Assembly (NCBI RefSeq): GCF_051842935.1
Contig: NZ_JBPXRR010000001.1
Span: forward strand, 372,001-436,000
DNA from: Pseudalkalibacillus sp051842935
GTDB taxonomy: Bacteria; Bacillota; Bacilli; Bacillales; Fictibacillaceae
Length of the DNA: 64,000 bases
Direction: 5' to 3'
Part shown: positions 43,076 to 50,566 of the stretch, one piece after another
How the letters are laid out: each line of letters opens with the position of its first letter
How positions within the stretch are numbered: position 1 is the first letter of the stretch
Notes under the pieces: model-generated
Database searches by the model: none
Told to the model about the DNA's origin: nothing
What the model saw: only the letters and a program-made list of their open reading frames with translations
Position numbers and translations under genes: made by a program

Positions 43076-44997
43076 TGCAGACGGTTCTCGTGATTGGTCA
43101 CGGCGTGCTCGCAGAATATGTGTGCAACCAACTGAAAGGTCAATGTGAAGTGATCCGAAGGGCTGAAGTGGAAAAAGGATTGCCTCAAGCGGAACTCGCG
43201 CTCGTTTTACATGACACATGGGTGCCGGCAGTCCACCAACAGGCGGAAGAAATGCTCGATATTCCATGGCTCCGAGGGTTCGTTTCATTTGGAGAAGGTG
43301 TCATCGGGCCCCTCGTCCGACCAGGAGAAGCGGGCTGTTCCCAGTGCGCCGATACGCGGATGTTGATGGCGGGGCGTGACCGGAAAGAAATGTGGGACCT
43401 ACGGCAGCAACAGGTGTCGATTCAAGACCGGAACCCCGACGCCTGGACATCCAACTCAGGTTTCCTACAGATGGCACTCGTTTTACAGTCGGAAGTTTGC
43501 AAACTTCTTAAAGGAGAGAATCCACAGTCTGAAAACCATGTGTGCCTGCTCAGTCTAAAAACGCTTGAAAACTCATGGCGTACCATCTTGCCGGATGCGA
43601 TGTGTCCGAATTGTGCAGAGATCCCGGCGGATGCTCCGGAAGAGATGAAACTTGAACCGAGCATGAAAGTGAGCCTGGACACATACCGGTGCCGTCCGAT
43701 GGGTGAGCTGAAGCAAGCGCTCGCGAAAGATTATCTCGACAACCGGACCGGCATGCTGAACTCCAAAACGTATGACCCGCAGACCATTTTCGCAGACGTG
43801 ATCGTCAATCTGCCGCTCTTCAACGGAAACGAAGGAACAGCTGGTCGGACGCACTCGTATGAACTGAGCACATCGACCGCGATCCTCGAAGCACTGGAAC
43901 GATCGTGTGGAATCGGTGCCCGAGGCAAAAAGACCGTCGTCCGTGACGCCTATAATAACATCAAGGATCACGCGTTGAACCCGCTGTCGGTCGGCGTTCA
44001 TTCCGATGAACAATACGCGCTGCCGAACTTTCCATTCAAAAAGTTCGACCCAGACAGGAAAATGAACTGGGTGTGGGGCTACTCGTTTTTACAGGAAAAG
44101 CCGATGCTCGTGCCTGAGCTGCTCGCCTATTACAGCATGGGCTGCGGTGGCGGTTTCATATTCGAGACATCCAATGGCTGTGCGCTCGGTGGAAGCCGGG
44201 AAGAAGCGATCTTTTACGGAATTATGGAAGTCATCGAACGAGATGCGTTCCTGCTCACCTGGTACGCACAACTCGAGCTGCCGCGGCTCGACCCGAAGTC
44301 CGCCGGTGACAAAGAGCTCGAGCAGATGGTGACGCGGATGCGGGATGTCGCAGGCTATGACCTTCATCTGTACAATGCAACAATGGAACACGGCATCCCA
44401 GGTGTGTGGGCGATGGCGAAGAACCGGAAAGAGGAAGGGATGAACATCATTTGTGCGGCGGGTGCCCACCTCGACCCAATCCGCGCGACGAAAAGCGCGG
44501 TGTACGAACTGGCCGGTATGGTGCTCAATATGGATGAAAAGTTCGAAACAGGCAAAGCAGAGCACATGAAAATGCTCCATAATGACTCACTCGTCCGGCG
44601 GATGGATGATCACGGGATGCTGTATGGACTGAAGGAGGCGGAGGAACGGCTGAACTTTTTACTGAAGGATAACGGGCCGATGCAGACGTTCGGGCAGGCG
44701 TTCCCGGAACGACCGAAGAACCCGGATCTGACCGAGGAACTGAAAGAGATCATCCAGAAGCTACACGAACTCGGGCTTGATGTCATCGTTGTCGACCAGA
44801 CGACACCGGAAGTCCGGCAGAACGGCCTCCATTGCATGAAAGTCCTCATACCGGGCATGCTGCCGATGACGTTCGGCCATCACTTGACCCGTTACAAGGG
44901 ACTCGAACGTGTGCTCAAGGTGCCGATGGAACTCGGGTATGTGGAGGAACCGCTCACTTACGAAACGCTCAACCCGTTTCCGCACCCGTTCCCGTAG
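43072..44997 (+). CDS. TOMM cyclodehydratase: E1-like domain fused to YcaO
   Basis: 641 residues. Residues 1 to about 205 form an E1-like domain with two Cys pairs, Cys89/Cys92 and Cys178/Cys181, probably binding zinc. Residues about 210-641 are YcaO: STSTAILEALERSCG, GCALGGSREEAIFYGIMEVI and ERDAF carry the ATP/magnesium acids, and the C-terminus NPFPHPFP is the PXPXP motif needed for heterocyclisation. It uses ATP to cyclise Cys to thiazoline on the precursor at 34095-34391 (inferred partner). Confidence 0.9.
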   Translation: MMQTVLVIGHGVLAEYVCNQLKGQCEVIRRAEVEKGLPQAELALVLHDTWVPAVHQQAEEMLDIPWLRGFVSFGEGVIGPLVRPGEAGCSQCADTRMLMAGRDRKEMWDLRQQQVSIQDRNPDAWTSNSGFLQMALVLQSEVCKLLKGENPQSENHVCLLSLKTLENSWRTILPDAMCPNCAEIPADAPEEMKLEPSMKVSLDTYRCRPMGELKQALAKDYLDNRTGMLNSKTYDPQTIFADVIVNLPLFNGNEGTAGRTHSYELSTSTAILEALERSCGIGARGKKTVVRDAYNNIKDHALNPLSVGVHSDEQYALPNFPFKKFDPDRKMNWVWGYSFLQEKPMLVPELLAYYSMGCGGGFIFETSNGCALGGSREEAIFYGIMEVIERDAFLLTWYAQLELPRLDPKSAGDKELEQMVTRMRDVAGYDLHLYNATMEHGIPGVWAMAKNRKEEGMNIICAAGAHLDPIRATKSAVYELAGMVLNMDEKFETGKAEHMKMLHNDSLVRRMDDHGMLYGLKEAEERLNFLLKDNGPMQTFGQAFPERPKNPDLTEELKEIIQKLHELGLDVIVVDQTTPEVRQNGLHCMKVLIPGMLPMTFGHHLTRYKGLERVLKVPMELGYVEEPLTYETLNPFPHPFP

Positions 44998-45011
44998 GAA
45001 GGAGGGTCACC

Positions 45012-46496
45012 ATGAACGACTTTCTCTACAACCTCCATTACGACATCGAGCGGGTGAGCCCCCCGGATTGGGAGGTAGACTGGGACGACGCACCGCTTCC
45101 GTATAAGCTGTATCGCAACTTGCGGGTCGTCCCGTTGTCATCGGAAGTGCCGCTTACCTTTGAAAAAGTGGAGAGGAAACCGACAATGGAAAACATGTCG
45201 CATTTTCTCTGGTTCACGTACGGATTGAACCAGGTTTCGCAAGCGAAAGATGTTTTTACAGAGGACGTTTCCCAGTCCCTCCGCAGGTTTGTCCCTTCTG
45301 GTGGAGGGCTCTATCCGAACGAAATCTATCTTTATGTAAAAGTGGAGGGTGTCACACCGGGCATCTACCATTACGACGTCGCTCATCACCGTCTCGTATG
45401 CTTGCGGGAAGGGAACTTTGATGACTATATCCAGAAAACGCTCGGCGGTCGATGCGATATGGCGGAATGTTTCGCCGCTGTTTTCATCTCAACGATGTTC
45501 TGGAAGAACTTTTTCAAGTACAACAACTTCAGTTACCGGCTTCAAGGGCTGGACGCAGGAGTCGCCATCGGCCAACTGCTGGAGGTGAGCAAGCAATACG
45601 GCTACGAAACAAATGTGTACTATCAGTTTCTCGATCAGCCGTTGAATCATCTGCTCGGATTCGATGACCAAGACGAAAATGTCTATGCCGTGATTCCGCT
45701 TTCTGAAAAGACAATCCGTACGCAGGACACGAAGACGTATACCGCAGAAACGGTTGTCGGAAGCATTCCAGCGATCCAATCCGACCATTACGTCCATTCT
45801 CAAAAGGTACTCGATTTTCCGATGATCCAACGTATGAATGACGCCATAAAAATCGAGTCGACCGAACAATTTTCTGAACCTGTAAAATCAAGAAGGAAGC
45901 CGATTCAGGGAGGGTTTCTTTTACCGAATGGAGAGCCACTGTCAGAGAATCTGATGGAAGCTTACCGGCGAAGATACTCACCAGGCATGGATTTTACGAT
46001 GGGAAAAATTCCATTATCGCAAGTTGCAACCATGCTTCAGCATACGATGAATGCACCCCCGAGAAGTGACTCAGCACCATCTCTTGCAATTGCCGGTTGC
46101 TTTTACAATGTAGAAGGGTTACCGGATGGAGCGTATGAATACGATCATTGCACCCATACGTTGCGGTTATTAAAAAAGGGCGACTTCCGGTTGCAGCTGC
46201 AAGCCGGAATGACCGCCCATAACGTGAATCTCTATCAAGTTCCGCTCTGTTTCCATATCATCAGCCCGAAAGAATTCCGTAAACGGGATTATCGGATTCT
46301 GCAGATGGAAGCGGGAAGGCTGTTACAACGGTTGCTGACAGCAGCCACAGTCCTCGGACTCGGGGGCCACCCGCTCCTCGGTTTCGATGTGAAGCTTTGC
46401 GATGACATCTATTCGTATCGCCACGAGACCTGCCTCATCCAAGTTCCAATCGGACCTGTGCACCCGAGAGTGGCACTAAGAGGCAGCCTTTTCTAG
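45012..46496 (+). CDS. SagB-type azoline dehydrogenase with two nitroreductase-like halves
   Basis: 494 residues. The first half (to about 255) has FVPSGGGLYPNEIYLYV and FKYNNFSYRLQGLDAG, with the Lys-Tyr pair of active SagB/McbC enzymes. The second half repeats the fold (APSLAIAGCFYNVEGLPDG, RKRDYRILQMEAGRLLQ), but the Lys-Tyr position appears to read Glu-Phe. It should oxidise thiazolines to thiazoles with FMN. The start at 45012 follows GGAGG; the longer frame reading in from 44832 overlaps the YcaO gene and is spurious. Confidence 0.85.
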   Translation: MNDFLYNLHYDIERVSPPDWEVDWDDAPLPYKLYRNLRVVPLSSEVPLTFEKVERKPTMENMSHFLWFTYGLNQVSQAKDVFTEDVSQSLRRFVPSGGGLYPNEIYLYVKVEGVTPGIYHYDVAHHRLVCLREGNFDDYIQKTLGGRCDMAECFAAVFISTMFWKNFFKYNNFSYRLQGLDAGVAIGQLLEVSKQYGYETNVYYQFLDQPLNHLLGFDDQDENVYAVIPLSEKTIRTQDTKTYTAETVVGSIPAIQSDHYVHSQKVLDFPMIQRMNDAIKIESTEQFSEPVKSRRKPIQGGFLLPNGEPLSENLMEAYRRRYSPGMDFTMGKIPLSQVATMLQHTMNAPPRSDSAPSLAIAGCFYNVEGLPDGAYEYDHCTHTLRLLKKGDFRLQLQAGMTAHNVNLYQVPLCFHIISPKEFRKRDYRILQMEAGRLLQRLLTAATVLGLGGHPLLGFDVKLCDDIYSYRHETCLIQVPIGPVHPRVALRGSLF

Positions 46497-47045
46497 CTTG
46501 GAAACGCGCAGCAATTTCGCATGAACCAATCGCTTACGCACTGTAATTCCGATCCAACTTGCTAAAAACGCCTTAATCAATCCGACGACGATGAACGGAT
46601 ACACACCGACGGCAAGCGCCTGTGTCCAAGACATATCGAGGACGTACTTCAGCTGGATGCAGCCCATCACGAGCGTAATGACCATTCCGATCGTGTTCGC
46701 AACGAGCGCCCACGTAAGGTTGAACTTCGTGCGCTCAAGGATCCATCCAGTCACGAATGCCGTGACGATGAACCCGAATATGTAACCGCCAGTTGGCCCG
46801 ACAAGCACTTGCGCGCCGCCTTTCGCTTCAGCAAAGACTGGCAAACCAATCGCGCCCATGCCCACATAGCAAAGCATCGCAACCGCACCATAACGGCTAC
46901 CGAGGATCGTCGCCGTCAACCCGACTGCCAGCGTCTGTCCGCTGATCGGGACGATCGGCAACGGAATTTCAATCTGTGCGAAGATCGCTGTAACCGCAGC
47001 GAACATCGCGCACAACGTAATCATTCTGACTCTGTCTAACTTCAT
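46476..47045 (-). CDS. bioY: BioY-family biotin transporter S component
   Basis: 189 residues, six spans. PLPIVPISGQTLAVGLTATI and LVGPTGGYIFGFIVTAFVTG are BioY signatures. It imports biotin with or without an ECF energising module. The ATG at 47045 is 8 bases after GAGGGG. A BirA operator lies just upstream. The 3' end overlaps that of the SagB-like gene by 21 bp on the opposite strand. Confidence 0.9.
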   Translation of the reverse strand: MKLDRVRMITLCAMFAAVTAIFAQIEIPLPIVPISGQTLAVGLTATILGSRYGAVAMLCYVGMGAIGLPVFAEAKGGAQVLVGPTGGYIFGFIVTAFVTGWILERTKFNLTWALVANTIGMVITLVMGCIQLKYVLDMSWTQALAVGVYPFIVVGLIKAFLASWIGITVRKRLVHAKLLRVSKLEKAAS

Positions 47046-47072
47046 TTTCATAACCCCTCTTTCATTAGAAAA

Positions 47073-47103
47073 ATGTTAACTTATAACATAAATAAGTTAA
47101 CAT
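47073..47103 (-). promoter_or_regulatory. BirA operator upstream of bioY
   Basis: TGTTAAC (47074-47080), 15 bases, GTTAACA (47096-47102) matches the dyad bound by Bacillus BirA. It implies repression of bioY when biotin is plentiful. Confidence 0.8.
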
Positions 47104-47122
47104 ATAATTCGATTGTTGGGTA

Positions 47123-47226
47123 GTCTTAGAATTTTTGGCCTTGGTTTTAGAAATTCGGAGCTTCGTTTTAGAAATTTCATAAAGGGTCTTAGAAAAATCA
47201 CGAGTGGTTTTAGAAAAAACGAAGTG
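47123..47226. repeat. Degenerate 21-bp intergenic repeat array (array E)
   Basis: Five units with a TTTTAGAAA core repeated every 21 bp. Unlike the other arrays it lies between divergent genes (bioY and the hydrolase at 47275). Core shared with array D. Confidence 0.7.
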
Positions 47227-47274
47227 GATCTTTGAATTTAGTAAGATGTAACCACGAAAAAGGAGGTCATCACT

Positions 47275-48078
47275 ATGCCGTATGTAAGCGTGGAGGATCA
47301 AGTCGACTTGTTTTATGAAGATGTCGGGGAGGGGACGCCGGTCATATTCATCCATGGCGTCTGGATGAGCAGCAAGTTCTTCCGGAAGCAGACCGAGTTT
47401 TTCAGTAAAAACCACCGTGCGATTCTGCTCGATCTCCGCGGACACGGGGAGTCTACCAAATGCCATCACGGACACACCGTCGCCAACTACGCAAAAGACG
47501 TCCAGACGTTCATTGAAAAACTGAACCTCAAGGATGTCGTGCTCGTCGGTTGGTCGATGGGAGCGTTCGTCGTTTGGGATTATCTCCAGCAGTTCGGCGA
47601 CCACAACGTCAAAGGAACGGTCATTGTCGATGAACTGCCGTCCGATTACAAATGGGAGGACTTCCCGATGGGCGCTTTCGACTTTCCTACCCTCATCCAC
47701 CTCATGCGCGAAGTCCAGAACAACCGCACCGGATTCCTGACTGAGTTCATCCCACTCATGTTTAAAAACGAGCTCTCTCAAGAAGACTTCGACTGGATGC
47801 TCGAAGAAACGACGAAACTGCCAGAGTCCGTTGCGAGTGCGATTCTCTTCGATCAAACAGTCGTTGACTACCGAGAGCAATACGAAGGCATCCAAACTCC
47901 GACCCTCTTATGCTTCGGACGCGAAGAGAAACTCATCCCCGTCGCAGCAGGAGAATACATCCATGAACGTATGCAAAACTCACAGCTCACCATTTTCGAA
48001 AACAGCTGCCACTGCCCGTTTTTAGAAGAACCAGAAAGTTTCAACAAAGTTGTAAAGGCATTTGTTGAGTCATTGTAA
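47275..48078 (+). CDS. Alpha/beta hydrolase
   Basis: 267 residues. FIHGVWMSSKFF is the oxyanion loop, GWSMGAFV the nucleophile elbow with Ser, CFGREEKLIPVAAG the acid region and NSCHCPFLEEPE the catalytic His. Family includes non-haem haloperoxidase-like esterases and 3-oxoadipate enol-lactonase-like enzymes; substrate unknown. AAAGGAGG ribosome site. Confidence 0.8.
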   Translation: MPYVSVEDQVDLFYEDVGEGTPVIFIHGVWMSSKFFRKQTEFFSKNHRAILLDLRGHGESTKCHHGHTVANYAKDVQTFIEKLNLKDVVLVGWSMGAFVVWDYLQQFGDHNVKGTVIVDELPSDYKWEDFPMGAFDFPTLIHLMREVQNNRTGFLTEFIPLMFKNELSQEDFDWMLEETTKLPESVASAILFDQTVVDYREQYEGIQTPTLLCFGREEKLIPVAAGEYIHERMQNSQLTIFENSCHCPFLEEPESFNKVVKAFVESL

Positions 48079-48094
48079 ATAGTCATATTTTAAC

Positions 48095-48127
48095 GGGCTT
48101 CTGACTGATCATCAGTTGCCCTTTTTT
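48095..48127 (+). terminator. Intrinsic terminator
   Basis: GGGC and CTGA pair with TCAG and GCCC, followed by six Ts. Confidence 0.8.
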
Positions 48128-48184
48128 CATGTCTATAAACGTCAACATTACATTTATTGTTAAATAGTCCAATAGATTCATTTT

Positions 48185-48254
48185 TCCAATTATTTGGATA
48201 TTAAACTTTCTTTATTTGGAAAACTTTTCTATACTACAAGTAGAATTTGGAAAA
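48185..48254 (+). promoter_or_regulatory. TTTGGA motif cluster upstream of the second TOMM locus
   Basis: TTTGGA occurs at 48193, 48215 and 48246, the last two as TTTGGAAAA, and TCCAA at 48185 forms a dyad with the first. Steps of 22 and 31 bp are close to two and three DNA turns, so all copies face the same side. TATACT at 48230-48235 is a possible -10. Suggests a regulator binding array; identity unknown. Confidence 0.4.
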
Positions 48255-48305
48255 TACATACTTTTCTGAAATCTACTAAATTATGACAAAGGGGGTGAAT
48301 TCATA

Positions 48306-48470
48306 TTGGCTCATACAAAAGGTAAGAATCCGATTAAAAAACAGACAGGTACGCGCTCCAAGTTCGGTGTAGGCGTCAACGGAACTCCTGATAGAAACGC
48401 ACATGATCCAGGTGGTGGTTGTGGATGTTCCAGTGGATGTGGTGCTGCAACGAAGGTCAAGAAAGCATAA
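48306..48470 (+). CDS. TOMM precursor peptide 1 of the second locus
   Basis: 54 residues, TTG start 8 bases after GGGGGTG. The basic N-terminal part (KGKNPIKKQTG, RSKFGVGVNGTPDRNA) acts as leader. The C-terminal part PGGGCGCSSGCGAATKVKKA holds Cys39, Cys41, Cys45, two Ser and one Thr, typical heterocyclisation targets. A paralogue follows at 48655-48816, then E1, dehydrogenase and two YcaO genes, so the precursor role is well supported by context. Product unknown; no match to a named peptide comes to mind. Confidence 0.8.
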   Translation: MAHTKGKNPIKKQTGTRSKFGVGVNGTPDRNAHDPGGGCGCSSGCGAATKVKKA

Positions 48471-48481
48471 TCATAAGGGGG

Positions 48482-48516
48482 AGTGGAGTAAGTGACACTA
48501 AATGGCTTACTCCACT
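48482..48516 (+). terminator. Strong hairpin after precursor 1
   Basis: AGTGGAGTAAG and CTTACTCCACT arms form an 11-bp perfect stem. No T-run follows, so it may be a stabilising or processing hairpin instead of a full terminator, favouring precursor 1 mRNA. Confidence 0.5.
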
Positions 48517-48580
48517 TCACTCGTTTATCGGGCAGAAATATCAAGTGACTATTATACTATTTTTACCAGTATAAGAAGAC

Positions 48581-48609
48581 TTTACATAATTAGACAAAAT
48601 ATTCATACT
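48581..48609 (+). promoter_or_regulatory. Possible promoter for precursor 2 and downstream genes
   Basis: TTTACA (48581-48586), 17 bases, CATACT (48604-48609), about 45 bp before the precursor 2 start codon. Confidence 0.4.
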
Positions 48610-48654
48610 TCCAAGTGTAGTTACAAAATTCAGAAAAATGAAAGGGTGAAACAC

Positions 48655-48816
48655 ATGGCTGATACTAAAGGTAAAAACCCTGTGAAAAAGCCTACAGGAA
48701 TTCGTTCTAAGTTTGGTGTAGGTGCGACAGGAACACCAGTAAGAAACGCAGATACGAACCCAGGTGCTTGTAGTTGTTCAAGTGGTTGCGGGGCTGCGAC
48801 TAAAGTAAAAAAATAG
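48655..48816 (+). CDS. TOMM precursor peptide 2 of the second locus
   Basis: 53 residues, ATG start behind AAAGGGTG. Aligned with precursor 1 it keeps the leader (KGKNPVKKPTG, RSKFGVGATGTPVRNA) and the core ending SCSSGCGAATKVKK, with Cys39, Cys41 and Cys45 in the same places; Gly40 of copy 1 is Ser here, adding a possible oxazole. The C-terminal ATKVKK is identical and may be a follower or part of the product. Confidence 0.8.
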   Translation: MADTKGKNPVKKPTGIRSKFGVGATGTPVRNADTNPGACSCSSGCGAATKVKK

Positions 48817-48823
48817 TCAATTT

Positions 48824-48856
48824 AGTAGAGTGATGGTCCTAGACCATTACTCTACT
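48824..48856 (+). terminator. Strong hairpin after precursor 2
   Basis: AGTAGAGTGATGGT and ACCATTACTCTACT arms (one G-U pair) and a CCTAG loop, followed by TTCTCTTT. Placed between the precursor and the biosynthetic genes, it probably acts as a partial terminator so that precursor outnumbers enzyme mRNA. Confidence 0.6.
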
Positions 48857-48879
48857 TCTCTTTAAAGGAGCTATTATAA

Positions 48880-49743
48880 ATGGATACATATAGAATCAAC
48901 AAATTCATATATCATGTTTTGGCGAATGGGGAAGCTGTCATCCAGACCCAAGCAGGAATGGTCCGCACAGATCATATGGAAATGATGGAGCTCATTGAAA
49001 ATTGGGATCAAAAGAACCAAACGCTCGCGAGTGAAGAAGAGTTCAAGGCCGTTTTTGCTGAAGATTATTTGGAGGCCATCGAGTTTCTCGAATCATATAG
49101 AATCATAGAAGAAGTAAAAGAAAAGAAATTGAGCATCGATCGACTTTCCGTTATTTCAAATCATAGTGAAATTGGAGAGCTTTTACATAAAACATTGAAA
49201 AATGATTATCAAAATCATACTGAAGTCAATCATTGCGATATCCATTCGATCAAGCCGAGTCAGGAAAATGAGTTGTCCATCGTATTCTTGAATCCATACA
49301 ACAAAGCACTTGGTATAGAGTTGAGAGATCGACAAAGGAACACTCCGAATTCCATGATGTTGATGAGTTATGTGTATGAGAGCAGTTTTTATATGGACTG
49401 CTTTTATAGTGACGATTGGAAAATGCCTTGTCACCTATGTCATATGGGACACATCGAAAGCCAGTCATTGGTAGCGGACTCTGACACGATGACCTATCAA
49501 CAAATGGTTTCCTCCCTTTACTCAGTGGATCGGGATTTTAAAATTAATATTCCGCTCACCACAACCCAACAGATGAACATCGTGACGTTGATCAGTAACA
49601 AATTGAATCGATTCATGAACGACTTTCATCAATCGAACCTTCATCCAGAAGAGATGACGGATTGTACATTACTCGACTTGAAAACGTTGAAATCCTATCA
49701 AGATACGTCCATTCATTGGGAAATGTGTGATTGCTATGAGTAG
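48880..49743 (+). CDS. McbB-like E1 partner protein of TOMM synthetase
   Basis: 287 residues, the size of McbB (microcin B17). The N-terminal 85 residues are compatible with a leader-binding winged helix (YRINKFIYHVLANGEAVIQT). A CHLC motif at Cys184/Cys187 with a CDC at Cys283/Cys285 could form the structural zinc site. It would present the precursor leader to YcaO. AAAGGAG ribosome site. The assignment rests on size, the Cys motif and context. Confidence 0.7.
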   Translation: MDTYRINKFIYHVLANGEAVIQTQAGMVRTDHMEMMELIENWDQKNQTLASEEEFKAVFAEDYLEAIEFLESYRIIEEVKEKKLSIDRLSVISNHSEIGELLHKTLKNDYQNHTEVNHCDIHSIKPSQENELSIVFLNPYNKALGIELRDRQRNTPNSMMLMSYVYESSFYMDCFYSDDWKMPCHLCHMGHIESQSLVADSDTMTYQQMVSSLYSVDRDFKINIPLTTTQQMNIVTLISNKLNRFMNDFHQSNLHPEEMTDCTLLDLKTLKSYQDTSIHWEMCDCYE

Positions 49744-50566
49744 AAGCAGTCAGACAACTCCATATTACGATGTTTTCAAGCAAAAACAAGATCTGTTCTT
49801 TTCTGAAGCCATTCAAGACAAAGTTCTGGACGAGAGAACGTTACAAACCGTCACGAAATTTCATCAATCCACAACGTGGAACATGCCTTTCAACTGGGGA
49901 TTGGATGAAGATACACAAGAATGGATGGACCTTGTAGAAAATACGGATGTCCTACCTGAAAATGCGGATGGTGAAATCGTCTTCGACCAAGATTCGCCTC
50001 ATGAGCACCCGTTTCAAAGTACTAGGGATTTCATAGTACATAAACCACTGTCAAAAGTACGGATCGGTGAAATTTTTCAAGGTGCCTTTGGCCGAGATAC
50101 ATATAGGAGAAGCAAACCCTATCCATCTGCTGGTGCACTATATCCGATCATTCCTTTGTTATTTGTAATGGATTCTAGTGCCATTGAGTCTGAAGGGATA
50201 GAGGGCTGTTATGTCTATGATTCTACCAATCACAAACTTTCACTCATAAAGCCGTTCACCGCGTCGGATATAGAAAAGCTGAAACGCCATCTGTGTCCGA
50301 ATGATGATTTCTTTTCGTCTCTTGCAGTTGGCTATGCCCTTGACCTCAAACGTGCGATTACGAAGTACCGAAGAAGAGGCTACCGGCACGGATTGATCGA
50401 AGTCGGGCTCATGGCTCAGAGCTTCAGGCACAGTATGGAGAGATATGAAGACATGGGAGAATTCTGTTGGTCTGGTTTCAATGATAATGCATTGACCCAC
50501 GTTGCAGGATTGAATCCGAAATTGGCACCGATTCTGTTGATCCAGTGGTTTGGAATGGTCCGATGA
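49736..50566 (+). CDS. McbC/SagB-like azoline dehydrogenase
   Basis: 276 residues, nitroreductase fold. SKPYPSAGALYPIIPLLFV is the FMN-site motif of the SagB/McbC family, and TKYRRRGYRHGLIEVGLMAQ contains the Lys-Tyr pair needed for azoline oxidation. It implies that the product carries aromatic thiazoles or oxazoles. The ATG at 49736 overlaps the upstream gene by 8 bp; a GTG three codons upstream is possible. Confidence 0.85.
   Translation: MSRSSQTTPYYDVFKQKQDLFFSEAIQDKVLDERTLQTVTKFHQSTTWNMPFNWGLDEDTQEWMDLVENTDVLPENADGEIVFDQDSPHEHPFQSTRDFIVHKPLSKVRIGEIFQGAFGRDTYRRSKPYPSAGALYPIIPLLFVMDSSAIESEGIEGCYVYDSTNHKLSLIKPFTASDIEKLKRHLCPNDDFFSSLAVGYALDLKRAITKYRRRGYRHGLIEVGLMAQSFRHSMERYEDMGEFCWSGFNDNALTHVAGLNPKLAPILLIQWFGMVR

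Noticed and set aside
44832..45011. 60-codon N-terminal extension of the SagB dehydrogenase
   Set aside because: It overlaps the end of the YcaO gene in another frame and lacks a ribosome site; the ATG at 45012 follows GGAGG.
47065..47895. 276-codon minus-strand open frame
   Set aside because: It is the shadow of the alpha/beta hydrolase gene at 47275-48078; its tail of short Ser-Lys-Thr repeats comes from reading through array E. No ribosome site.
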